Shown here: one piece after another, positions 1 to 7,128 of the stretch
How positions within the stretch are numbered: the first letter of the stretch is position 1
Layout: every line of letters starts with the position of its first letter
Origin: RYN-124 sp033851845
GTDB lineage: Bacteria > Actinomycetota > Actinomycetes > Mycobacteriales > SCTD01
DNA: 64,000 bases
Assembly (NCBI GenBank): GCA_033851845.1
Contig: JAWWOH010000036.1
Span: 1-64,000, forward strand
Reading direction: 5' to 3'
Notes under the pieces: generated by a model
What the model was told of the DNA's origin: nothing
Seen by the model: only the letters and a program-made list of their open reading frames with translations
Databases searched by the model: none
Program-made: the position numbers and the translations under genes

Positions 1-148
1 GCCACCGCCTCAGCCCGACGGAAATGCACAATCCTGAGCGGCCGAGCGGCGGGGCACGCGTACGCGCGCCCCGACGTACCGAGAAGTGTGCATTTCTGTC
101 TGGTCCGGTGCCGGCAAATACGTCCGGCAGGGGCGGCTCTCGGTCGGG
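1..148. other. Intergenic region with nested inverted repeats and a terminator-like hairpin
   Basis: No convincing gene. Three structures are visible. A perfect 10-bp inverted repeat has arms GAAATGCACA (21-30) and TGTGCATTTC (87-96). Inside it, 50-73 is a 24-bp near-perfect palindrome with one mismatched pair. A third hairpin, TGCCGG/CCGGCA (109-114 and 124-129, 9-nt loop), lies about 20 bp beyond the stop of the minus-strand gene ending at 149 and could act as its terminator, although no T-tract follows. Whether the outer pair is a terminator, an operator or a small repeat element cannot be settled here. Confidence 0.45.
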
Positions 149-1468
149 TCAGCCGCCGGCGACGGCGATCAGGCAGCCAGCGCGGTCGTGCGCGCCCCAC
201 GGGTAGCCGGCGCCGCGCTCCTTGAACGCCTCCGTGCGGCAGACCTGCTCACCCTGTGCGGCCGGGACGGTGCCGTTCTGCTTGCCCCAGTCGTAGCCGT
301 GCTTGAAGTGCGGATCGGCCATCGACGACGCCAGCTCGGCGGCACTGAGCGTCCGCACCGGGGCCGGCACGGTCGCCGATGCCCGCACGGACGGACGAAC
401 GGGCGGCGCACTGGAGGTGTCCTCGGAGTCGCTCTGCAGCAGCTGCGACCACACGAGGTAGCCCCCGCCGACCAGCACAACCAGCAGCAGGAGGAGCGGG
501 AGCAACCGGCGCGGTGCGTCATCTCCGTGCGAGCCGGCGAGCTCGTCGTCGCCGTGGCCGCGGCGGGGGCGACCCGGCGGCGGCGCGGCGCTGCCGTCGG
601 ACCACTGTCCCGGCGACGGCGGCTCGTCGGCGGCGGGCAGGTCCGCCGGCACCGGCGTCGGGAAGCCGAGCCCGGCCGGGTCCTGCGGGGCGTACGACGG
701 GATCGGGGCGGGCCCGTCCGCCCCAGCAGCCGCACCGCGGTCGCCGAAGGACGGCACCGGCGAGTCCGGCGGCAGGTAGGGGGCGGCGGGCGAGCCGGGA
801 GGCGCCGGCGGCAACGGACCGCCACCCGGCGGCTGCGCTGGGATGCTGGCTCCCCCACCGGGTGGTGGCTGCTGCCCGGACAGCTCTGCGATGAGTTCGC
901 GCGCCTTCGCCGCCGCTCCACCTGGGGCGTCGTCCGCCTCGTCCGGTGCAGATCCAGGTCGACCGCCCGGGTCCGACGCTGGACCGCCGATCGGCGGGGC
1001 CGGTGCGAACGGTGACGCCGGCGGAGCGGGTGTGAACGGCGAGGCGGCCGGCGGGGGGCCGGGAGGAGAAGCACCGGGGGGCGGCGGGGGGCCGGACGGC
1101 AGGCCCGGGCCGGGCGTCAGGCCCGGGCCCGGCGGCGGCGGTGGACCCGCGGGCGGACCCGGCGGCGGACCCGCGGGCGGCGACGGCGGACCGGCCGGGC
1201 CGGCGCCCGGTGGCGGGCCCAGCGGCGGCGGCGGGGAGCCCTCCACGGGGGCGTCGAGGTCGAACGCCCGCGTCGGCGCGGACTCGCCGTCCGGCTGCTG
1301 GGCAGCCTCGCCGGGTGCCTCGTCGCGCTCCCACGAGCTCGACGGCCCGGCGGCCGGCGGCGGAGGCGGGGCGGCGGCAGGCTCGACGAGGTCCGCTCGA
1401 CGGCCGCAGATGGGACAGAACTCCTGCGGACCGGGCGGGTGGCCGATTGGGCATTGGTAGAGCGTCAC
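149..1468 (-). CDS. Zinc-ribbon, Pro/Gly-rich single-pass membrane protein
   Basis: Function unknown. The GTG at 1468 is chosen because GAGG lies about 8 nt upstream; a longer reading to 1579 has no such support. That gives about 439 residues. The N-terminus reads CPIGH then CPICGRR, a treble-clef or zinc-ribbon pattern (CxxGH...CxxC). A very long Pro/Gly/Ala linker (roughly residues 30-280) follows, with tandem PPGPPAG-like runs. A hydrophobic segment (RLLPLLLLLVVLVGGG) sits near residue 320, followed by about 100 extracytoplasmic residues with two cysteines that could pair. The layout suggests a cytoplasmic zinc finger tethered to an external C-terminal domain, as in actinobacterial envelope or signalling proteins. 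Low-complexity DNA at about 1020-1230 encodes the linker. Confidence 0.75.
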   Translation of the reverse strand: MTLYQCPIGHPPGPQEFCPICGRRADLVEPAAAPPPPPAAGPSSSWERDEAPGEAAQQPDGESAPTRAFDLDAPVEGSPPPPLGPPPGAGPAGPPSPPAGPPPGPPAGPPPPPGPGLTPGPGLPSGPPPPPGASPPGPPPAASPFTPAPPASPFAPAPPIGGPASDPGGRPGSAPDEADDAPGGAAAKARELIAELSGQQPPPGGGASIPAQPPGGGPLPPAPPGSPAAPYLPPDSPVPSFGDRGAAAGADGPAPIPSYAPQDPAGLGFPTPVPADLPAADEPPSPGQWSDGSAAPPPGRPRRGHGDDELAGSHGDDAPRRLLPLLLLLVVLVGGGYLVWSQLLQSDSEDTSSAPPVRPSVRASATVPAPVRTLSAAELASSMADPHFKHGYDWGKQNGTVPAAQGEQVCRTEAFKERGAGYPWGAHDRAGCLIAVAGG

Positions 1469-1600
1469 GGCTCGCACCTCGACACCGCTGGAACGTGCAC
1501 GCGTTCTCCTCGAGGCCGGGCAGCCGGGGCCGCTACGGGACATTCTTGCGCGCTCGGAGCCTGTCTTACACCGCGACACACCCGGACCGTGACCCGGTCG

Positions 1601-3130
1601 TCACTCGAAGACGAGCGGCTCCGTACGCCGGGGCATGAGCAGCAGCGCCCCGATCATGAGCACGGCGATGACGACCAGCGCGATGAACACCGAGTGGCTG
1701 GCGTCGTACAAGGCACTGCGCACGAAGGTCGCGGTCGGTGAGTGCGGCGCGTCGCCGCTGCTCGTGAGGACCAGGCTGGTCGCGTCGACGCTCTTCGGCG
1801 CGGCCACCCCTGCCTGCGGGTGGCTGAAGCGGTCGGTCAGGGTCGCGTTGGCGATCGCTCCGAGGACCGCAACCCCGACCGCGCTGCCCAGCGACCGGCA
1901 GAACAGGTTTGTCGCCGTCACGACACCACGCCGGTCCCAGCCCACGACGGACTGCACGGCGACCAGGGTCGGACTGGACACGAGTCCCATGCCGAGGCCG
2001 AGGACGAAGCAGGTCCCCGCGACCTGCCACACCGACGAGTCGGCCCGCAGCATGGCAGCGAGCACCGCGCCCGTCACGATGAAGACCGAGCCGATCATCG
2101 CGGTACGCCGGAAGCCGATCCGCATGTACAGGCGCCCGGACAGCGTTGCCGCGATCGGCCACCCCATCGTGAGCGCCGCGAGCGCCAGCCCGGCGACGAG
2201 TGCACCCGTGCCCAGCACGCCTTGCACGTACGTCGGCACGTAGGAGCTGAGACCGATGAGCATCGCGCCGACGACGACCGCGATCAGGTTGCCGGCGGTG
2301 AGGATCCGCCGGCGGAACACCCAGAGCGGCAGCACCGGCTCGGCGGCCGCCCGCTCGACGAACGCGAAGGCCACGAGCGCCGACAACCCCACGGCGAAGA
2401 GCACCAGGCCGGTCGGCGACGCCCACCGCCAGCGCACGCCGCCCTCGAGCAGCGCGAAGATGACGAGCGAGCACCCGCTGGTCAGCAGGACGGTGCCGCT
2501 GTAGTCGATGCGGTGCTTGCGTCGTACGACCTGCTCGGAGAAGTTGCGGGCGAACATGTACGCCGCGAGCGCGCCGAGCGGCAGGTTGACGAAGAAGATC
2601 CAGCGCCACGAGAGGTACTCGGAGAACAGGCCACCGAGGGTCGGACCGACGACCGAGGAGATGCCCCAGACGCTGGCGACGTAGCCCTGGACCCGGGCCC
2701 GTTCCTCCACGGTGTAGAGGTCACCGATCATCGTCATGCTCATCGGCTGCACCGCGCCGGCGCCGATGCCCTGGATGGCGCGGGCGACGATGAGGGCGGG
2801 CATGCTCCACGCGGCGCCGCACAGCACGGAGCCCAGCAGGAACACCGCGATCCCGAAGAACATCACCGGCTTGCGGCCCACGACGTCGGCGTACTTGCCG
2901 TAGAGCGGCACGGTCACGGCCTGCGTGAGCAGGTAGATCGAAAACAGCCAGGGGAACTGGGCGAAGCCGCCGAGATCGGCGACGACCGACGGCACCGCCG
3001 TCGCGATGATGGTGCTGTCGAGCGCGACCAGGCCGGTGCAGAGCATGACCGCGAACAACACCGGCCCGCGCTCACTCCGCAGCCCGACCGCCGAACGGGG
3101 TGCCGCCGGGGCACTGGTCGTCACGCGCAC
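1601..3130 (-). CDS. MFS multidrug efflux transporter, DHA2 (14-TM) family
   Basis: Predicted proton-driven drug exporter of the plasma membrane. The 509-residue protein has the usual DHA2 length and hydrophobic pattern (about 14 helices). After helix 1, which contains ALDSTIIATAVPSV, comes the loop motif GKYADVVGRKP (motif A), then ARAIQGIGAGAVQP and the antiporter-type segment SVVGPTLGGLFSEYLSWRWIFFVNLPLG. EmrB/QacA-type pumps share these features. The ATG at 3130 is a reasonable start. No TetR- or MarR-type regulator lies beside it. The substrate cannot be inferred. A second DHA2 pump lies at 57633. Confidence 0.93.
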   Translation of the reverse strand: MRVTTSAPAAPRSAVGLRSERGPVLFAVMLCTGLVALDSTIIATAVPSVVADLGGFAQFPWLFSIYLLTQAVTVPLYGKYADVVGRKPVMFFGIAVFLLGSVLCGAAWSMPALIVARAIQGIGAGAVQPMSMTMIGDLYTVEERARVQGYVASVWGISSVVGPTLGGLFSEYLSWRWIFFVNLPLGALAAYMFARNFSEQVVRRKHRIDYSGTVLLTSGCSLVIFALLEGGVRWRWASPTGLVLFAVGLSALVAFAFVERAAAEPVLPLWVFRRRILTAGNLIAVVVGAMLIGLSSYVPTYVQGVLGTGALVAGLALAALTMGWPIAATLSGRLYMRIGFRRTAMIGSVFIVTGAVLAAMLRADSSVWQVAGTCFVLGLGMGLVSSPTLVAVQSVVGWDRRGVVTATNLFCRSLGSAVGVAVLGAIANATLTDRFSHPQAGVAAPKSVDATSLVLTSSGDAPHSPTATFVRSALYDASHSVFIALVVIAVLMIGALLLMPRRTEPLVFE

Positions 3131-3239
3131 TCCTCGGCCGTTGTCAGGGGTCCCTCAGAGCAAAGCGCCGATCCGGTCGGCCATTCCCGGGTGCAGCGAA
3201 CGCTGCTCCGAATGCGTGCAGATCTGGTTACGTCGGGTC

Positions 3240-3620
3240 ATGGCGTCCGGCGACCGCGGCGCGCACGCTGGCTGGGTGCATAGCGGACCTTCCACCCACA
3301 AGCCCCGAACCACTCTGTGCTGCGGCGGCCGGCCACAGGTCGTCTCGCTGACCCGGGCCGAGCGACACGTCGCCGTGGTGGAGCTGGTGCGCTGCGTCGG
3401 CTGCGGGCGGAGCACCTGGCGGCTCGGCGGCGTCGAGGTCGAGAAAGCCGAGGCGCTCGCGGCCCTGGCCGCGGCTTTCGTGCCACCCGGCCAGGCCGAC
3501 ACGCGACGACCGGTTCGCCGCAGCGCGGAGCCGGCCACCCGCCGGCGCGCCACGCCCGCAGCACCCGCGGTTGACCTGGCCGACCTGCTCTCCGGCTGGC
3601 AGGTGCTGGGGGCGGGCTGA
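3240..3620 (+). CDS. Small CxxC-containing hypothetical protein
   Basis: About 126 residues from ATG 3240; an in-frame GTG at 3276 is an alternative, and neither has a clear ribosome-binding site. The middle reads VVELVRCVGCGRSTWRLGG, a single CxxC knuckle, preceded by a CCGG segment. A helix-forming stretch (KAEALAALAAAFV), a basic Pro/Arg linker and a hydrophobic tail ending DLADLLSGWQVLGAG follow. The reading frame has plausible third-position GC and fills the gap between two convincing genes, which is the main reason to accept it. It lies divergent from the MFS gene and convergent with the large Asp-box gene. I recognise no family. Confidence 0.45.
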   Translation: MASGDRGAHAGWVHSGPSTHKPRTTLCCGGRPQVVSLTRAERHVAVVELVRCVGCGRSTWRLGGVEVEKAEALAALAAAFVPPGQADTRRPVRRSAEPATRRRATPAAPAVDLADLLSGWQVLGAG

Positions 3621-3625
3621 CGCAG

Positions 3626-6600
3626 TCAGCCGGTCCGGCGCCGACGCAGCGCGTGCGCGACCAGCAACCCGAGCAGCAACGCGATGCCCACCGGCACCGC
3701 GGGCCGCCGGTAGAAGACGCGGCTGCTCGACACCGGCCTCGTACGGGGCTGGCTCGAGCCCGCGGCCGCCGGTTGCTCGGCGACGGGCGCCGGTGCCGCG
3801 CCGCTGCTCGTCGTCGCCGTCGTACCGGACGCGGGACTCGACCCCGTCCGCTGCAGCGCCGCTGACCCGCCGGCGAGGACGATGCGGTAGACGCCACGAC
3901 CGTACGACGCCGCGATCAGCTCCTTCGAGCTGCGCGGGCTGCGGTTGAGGCGGAAGACCGGCGCCGCGGGGAGTCCGCGCCCGAGCAGCGAGAAGGTGCC
4001 GCCGTTCGTGCCGGGCGCCCAGTAGACGCCGAGGTCGTTGGCGACGACGAGCCCGCCGTTCCACGGGAACGCGTCGTCGGCGCCGATGTCGGGGAGGTTC
4101 CCGGAGATGTCCTTGAACGTCGCGCCGGCGTCGGTCGACTTGAACAGGTGACCCCTGCCGATCTTGGCGACGCTGTCACCCAGCGACCCCGGCGGGATCC
4201 ACCGGCGCCCGTAGCCGCCGAGCGTCACGTAGACCGTGCGGGGGTTTGCCGGGTCGATGCGGACCGAGTTGATGTAGCGCTCGGGCAGGCCCTTGGCCGC
4301 GGCGATGTGCCAGCCGTTCGAGGTCATCCGCTTCGGCGCCTTGGCACCACCGACGTTCGTCGCGATGCCGCTCTGGAAGGGCACGCCCTGCGTCACGATG
4401 TCGCAGAAGCCGCAGTAGCCGACGTACGTCGCATCGCCGCGGGTGTCGACCGCCGACTCCGAGTTGTTGACCTCCGTGCTGCTCGGGTCGGCCGTGCCGA
4501 AGGCACCGGGGATCCGGCCGGCGTTCTCGTCACCGGGGTGCTGCGCGGTGCCGAGGTCGAACACCTTCTTCCACGTGTTGCTGATCGTGGGGTCGGGGTC
4601 GGGCTGGTTGATGTTGGGCTTCTCGCCGTTCGTCGGGCCCGTCGTGTTCTGGCCGTAGATCGTCTCGGCGACCTCACGGCCCGCGATCACGAGGTGCTTG
4701 GCGTTCGTCGCGTCCATCACGAACGGCGTCGCGAACAGCGCGGACGTCAGGCCGGGGTTGATGTCGATCCAGCTCTTGCCGCCGGTCGTGGTCACGCGGA
4801 TGTCGCCGGCGACGTACTCCTCGTACCAGACGGACTCCTTGTCCGGGTCGATCGCGACGAAGAAGCCGTCGCCGCCATACGCCATGATCTGCTTGCCCTC
4901 GGGCGTGATGACGGCGGAGCCGTTGTCCTGCAGGCCCTCGACGACGGTGCCGTCGCGCGACATGGCAGCGTCGTACGGCAGCAGGTCGTGGAAGCCGTTG
5001 TTGATGCCGTTGCCCCAGCTGTCGTTGTTGAGCGCCTGGCCCGGAGCGAGCTTCTGCTTGTAGGCACCGCCGTCGTTGCCGACGATCAGCGTGACACCGC
5101 CGGTCCGGCGGTCCGGCACCCACAGACCGGCGTGCTGGTCGGGGTGGGTCGTCGAGCTCTGCGGCTTCGTCGGGTCCGAGTTGAACGGGCAGTAGCCCTG
5201 CGTCGCGGGGACGGTGAGGCCACCGCACGCGGTGCCGGCGAAGTACTTGCCGACGACCTTGTACTGCCCGGTGTTGGGTGCCGGCGGCAGCGCGCCGGGG
5301 CCGCTCCACACCTCTTCGAGGCCGAAGGCGATCCGGCCCGGGACGCCGCTCTCGTCCTGCGTCGTCGGGTCGGGGCGGATCCACTCGTTGTACCAAGACT
5401 GGATGCCCGGCGCGTAGGTCGCGCCCTGCACGCCCTCGAGCGCGCTGCCGGTGCCGGGGGCGGCGAGGTTGGCGGCGTCGGCGAGCTTGGTCCAGGTCGT
5501 GCCGAAGTCGCTGGAGCCGTAGATCCCGTTGAGCACGGTGTTCTGGAGTACGGCGGAGCCCGGGGTCTTGCCGCCCGTCGCGTCCGGCAGGTCGAGGCTG
5601 GTCGCCCCTTTGTTGAACTTCTGCGCGTCCTGGACGACGGCGTAGACGTAATTGTGGTTCTGCCGCAGGCCGACGGCGACGCCGAGCGCGGTGCGGCCGA
5701 CGTTGGCCTGCGGCGCGAAGCCGGCCGGGGCGGGGTTGAACGCGAAGGTCCCCGGGGCGCCGGTCTTCGAGTAGTAGAGGCCGTTGCGCGGCGCTTGCGG
5801 CTTGCCGACGGCGTTCGGCTTCTGGCCGGCCCGCCAGCCGACGGCGGCGAGCACGCCGCCCCCGTTCGCCCCGTTGCGGTCGGAGGGGCGTACGACGACG
5901 TCGGTCACCATGTTGGCGAAGAAGCAGAGCGGGTTGGTGGTGCTCGTGCAGCCGGTGGGAAGGACGACGTTGCGGAAGGTGCGACCCGCGTCCGCGGAGC
6001 GGTAGAGGCCCTTGCTGGTGGCGGCGTAGACGACCGACGGCTTCGCCGGGTCGTGGCTGAAGGAGAAGGACAGCGTCCCGGCCGGCACGCCCGACGACTT
6101 GTGCCAGCTGGTCCCGTTGTCGTTGCTCCAGAAGACGCCGAGGCCGGCGAACGACGAGCCGCCGAAGGCCGGGTCGCCCGTGCCCACGAGCACGGTCGGC
6201 GTGCCCTGGTGGGTGAGCAGGTAGTCGATCGCTCCGGTGATCTGCGTCGGCAGCTTGTCGGCCATCGAGCGCCAGCTGCTGCCACCGTCGTTGGTGACCC
6301 ACACACCGCCGTTGGCGACAGCGGCGAAGAAGTGGTCGGACACCGCCGGGTCGTAGGCCAGGTCCTCGATGCGCCCGGACAGCTGGTGCAGGCCGAGCCC
6401 GTTGGTGCGCGTGTAGCCCGTCACGTCGGAGTTCAGCGGGCCCTTGCCGACCGGGATCCACGACGACGTCGACCAGGCAGCCGTCGTGCGCGACAGCGCC
6501 TGGTGCTGCGCGATGGCCGCCTCATAGGCCCCCGGCAGCGTCAGCGGGTGACCTCCGTTGCTCCGCGTCGCCAGGGCCGCGTGCATCGCCATGACCTCGG

Positions 6601-6829
6601 CCGGTGACTCCGGGCCGGGCGGGCGACACGAGCTGCCGGCGCCGGCGGCGAAGTCGACGAGGTCCGCGTCCGCGGAGCGCAGGGTCCCCGGCGGGCAGGA
6701 GGCGGCACTCGTTGCCGCGGTCGTCGATGTGGTCGCTGCCGTTCCGGTGGACAGCGCGCCGCCGGTCGACGCGGCCAGCAGCGCCGCCGCAGCGAGCGCG
6801 AGCGGCAGGGAAAGGGTGCGACGACGCAC
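3626..6829 (-). CDS. Exported, membrane-anchored Asp-box (BNR/VPS10-like) beta-propeller protein
   Basis: GTG 6829 is the start because GGAGG sits just upstream and a signal peptide follows at once (RRRTLSLPLALAAAALLAAS); the frame open to 6973 adds a non-signal leader. The product is about 1067 residues. The body is built of WD40/YVTN/BNR-type blades with Asp boxes such as TNDGGSSWRSM, SNDNGTSWHKS, SADAGRTF, SSDFGTTWTK and STDAGATFKDISGNLP, like sortilin/VPS10 or GH74 propellers. A Ser/Ala/Pro-rich linker and a C-terminal hydrophobic helix with an RRRR stop-transfer (VPVGIALLLGLLVAHALRRRR) would hold it at the surface. No sortase motif is seen. Its ligand is unknown; no catalytic assignment is justified. 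It faces the FtsH-like gene across a 300-bp region. Confidence 0.88.
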   Translation of the reverse strand: MRRRTLSLPLALAAAALLAASTGGALSTGTAATTSTTAATSAASCPPGTLRSADADLVDFAAGAGSSCRPPGPESPAEVMAMHAALATRSNGGHPLTLPGAYEAAIAQHQALSRTTAAWSTSSWIPVGKGPLNSDVTGYTRTNGLGLHQLSGRIEDLAYDPAVSDHFFAAVANGGVWVTNDGGSSWRSMADKLPTQITGAIDYLLTHQGTPTVLVGTGDPAFGGSSFAGLGVFWSNDNGTSWHKSSGVPAGTLSFSFSHDPAKPSVVYAATSKGLYRSADAGRTFRNVVLPTGCTSTTNPLCFFANMVTDVVVRPSDRNGANGGGVLAAVGWRAGQKPNAVGKPQAPRNGLYYSKTGAPGTFAFNPAPAGFAPQANVGRTALGVAVGLRQNHNYVYAVVQDAQKFNKGATSLDLPDATGGKTPGSAVLQNTVLNGIYGSSDFGTTWTKLADAANLAAPGTGSALEGVQGATYAPGIQSWYNEWIRPDPTTQDESGVPGRIAFGLEEVWSGPGALPPAPNTGQYKVVGKYFAGTACGGLTVPATQGYCPFNSDPTKPQSSTTHPDQHAGLWVPDRRTGGVTLIVGNDGGAYKQKLAPGQALNNDSWGNGINNGFHDLLPYDAAMSRDGTVVEGLQDNGSAVITPEGKQIMAYGGDGFFVAIDPDKESVWYEEYVAGDIRVTTTGGKSWIDINPGLTSALFATPFVMDATNAKHLVIAGREVAETIYGQNTTGPTNGEKPNINQPDPDPTISNTWKKVFDLGTAQHPGDENAGRIPGAFGTADPSSTEVNNSESAVDTRGDATYVGYCGFCDIVTQGVPFQSGIATNVGGAKAPKRMTSNGWHIAAAKGLPERYINSVRIDPANPRTVYVTLGGYGRRWIPPGSLGDSVAKIGRGHLFKSTDAGATFKDISGNLPDIGADDAFPWNGGLVVANDLGVYWAPGTNGGTFSLLGRGLPAAPVFRLNRSPRSSKELIAASYGRGVYRIVLAGGSAALQRTGSSPASGTTATTSSGAAPAPVAEQPAAAGSSQPRTRPVSSSRVFYRRPAVPVGIALLLGLLVAHALRRRRTG

Positions 6830-7128
6830 GGGTCCTCCGGGGTCAGCGGGGCGGCACGGTGATGCGCCCGACGTGGCCATCTTGACCTGCGCGAGCCGCG
6901 ATGTCGGGATAACGATGCAGCCGGGTCGAATCGTCCCGACTTGTGACATGATTGCGACGCCCCGGTGTGCCATGCGTCACACTGTCACCCGGGTGGATCG
7001 GCAGGTCCGCTCCCGAATCCGGCGAACCTTTCGACCCAGCACCCACTCTCAGAGCTCAGGCCCCCGGCACACCGGTGTTGGTCGATCCCAGCACGACGAG
7101 GCCGGTCATCCCGGCGAGGAGGAAACCC
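6830..7128. promoter_or_regulatory. Divergent promoter region between the Asp-box gene and the ftsH-like gene
   Basis: This 299-bp gap holds no gene. It should contain promoters for both directions. A TTGACC at 6882-6887 followed about 19 bp later by GGATAA (6907-6912) is a possible rightward promoter, leaving a leader of about 200 nt before GTG 7129. The pair is weak and the assignment is tentative. A Crp-like palindrome is listed separately. Confidence 0.3.
6966..6981. promoter_or_regulatory. Crp/FNR-type candidate operator
   Basis: TGTGC-CATGCG-TCACA differs at one position from the Crp-type consensus TGTGA-N6-TCACA. It lies in the divergent region between the Asp-box and ftsH-like genes, where a cAMP-receptor-type or GlxR-like regulator could act on either. 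A weaker partial match begins at 6942. Only sequence similarity supports this; matches this good can arise by chance. Confidence 0.3.

Noticed and set aside
1020..1230. GGC/CCG-rich tract as a repeat array
   Set aside because: It encodes the Pro/Gly linker of the gene at 149-1468 and shows no regular unit beyond codon repetition.
4148..6607. 819-codon open frame antisense to the Asp-box gene
   Set aside because: Arg/Gly/Val-rich composition and exact register opposite a strongly coding gene mark it as a GC-driven shadow frame. The same applies to the long frames at 6985-9366, 39571-41322, 40196-42439 and 32503-35484.
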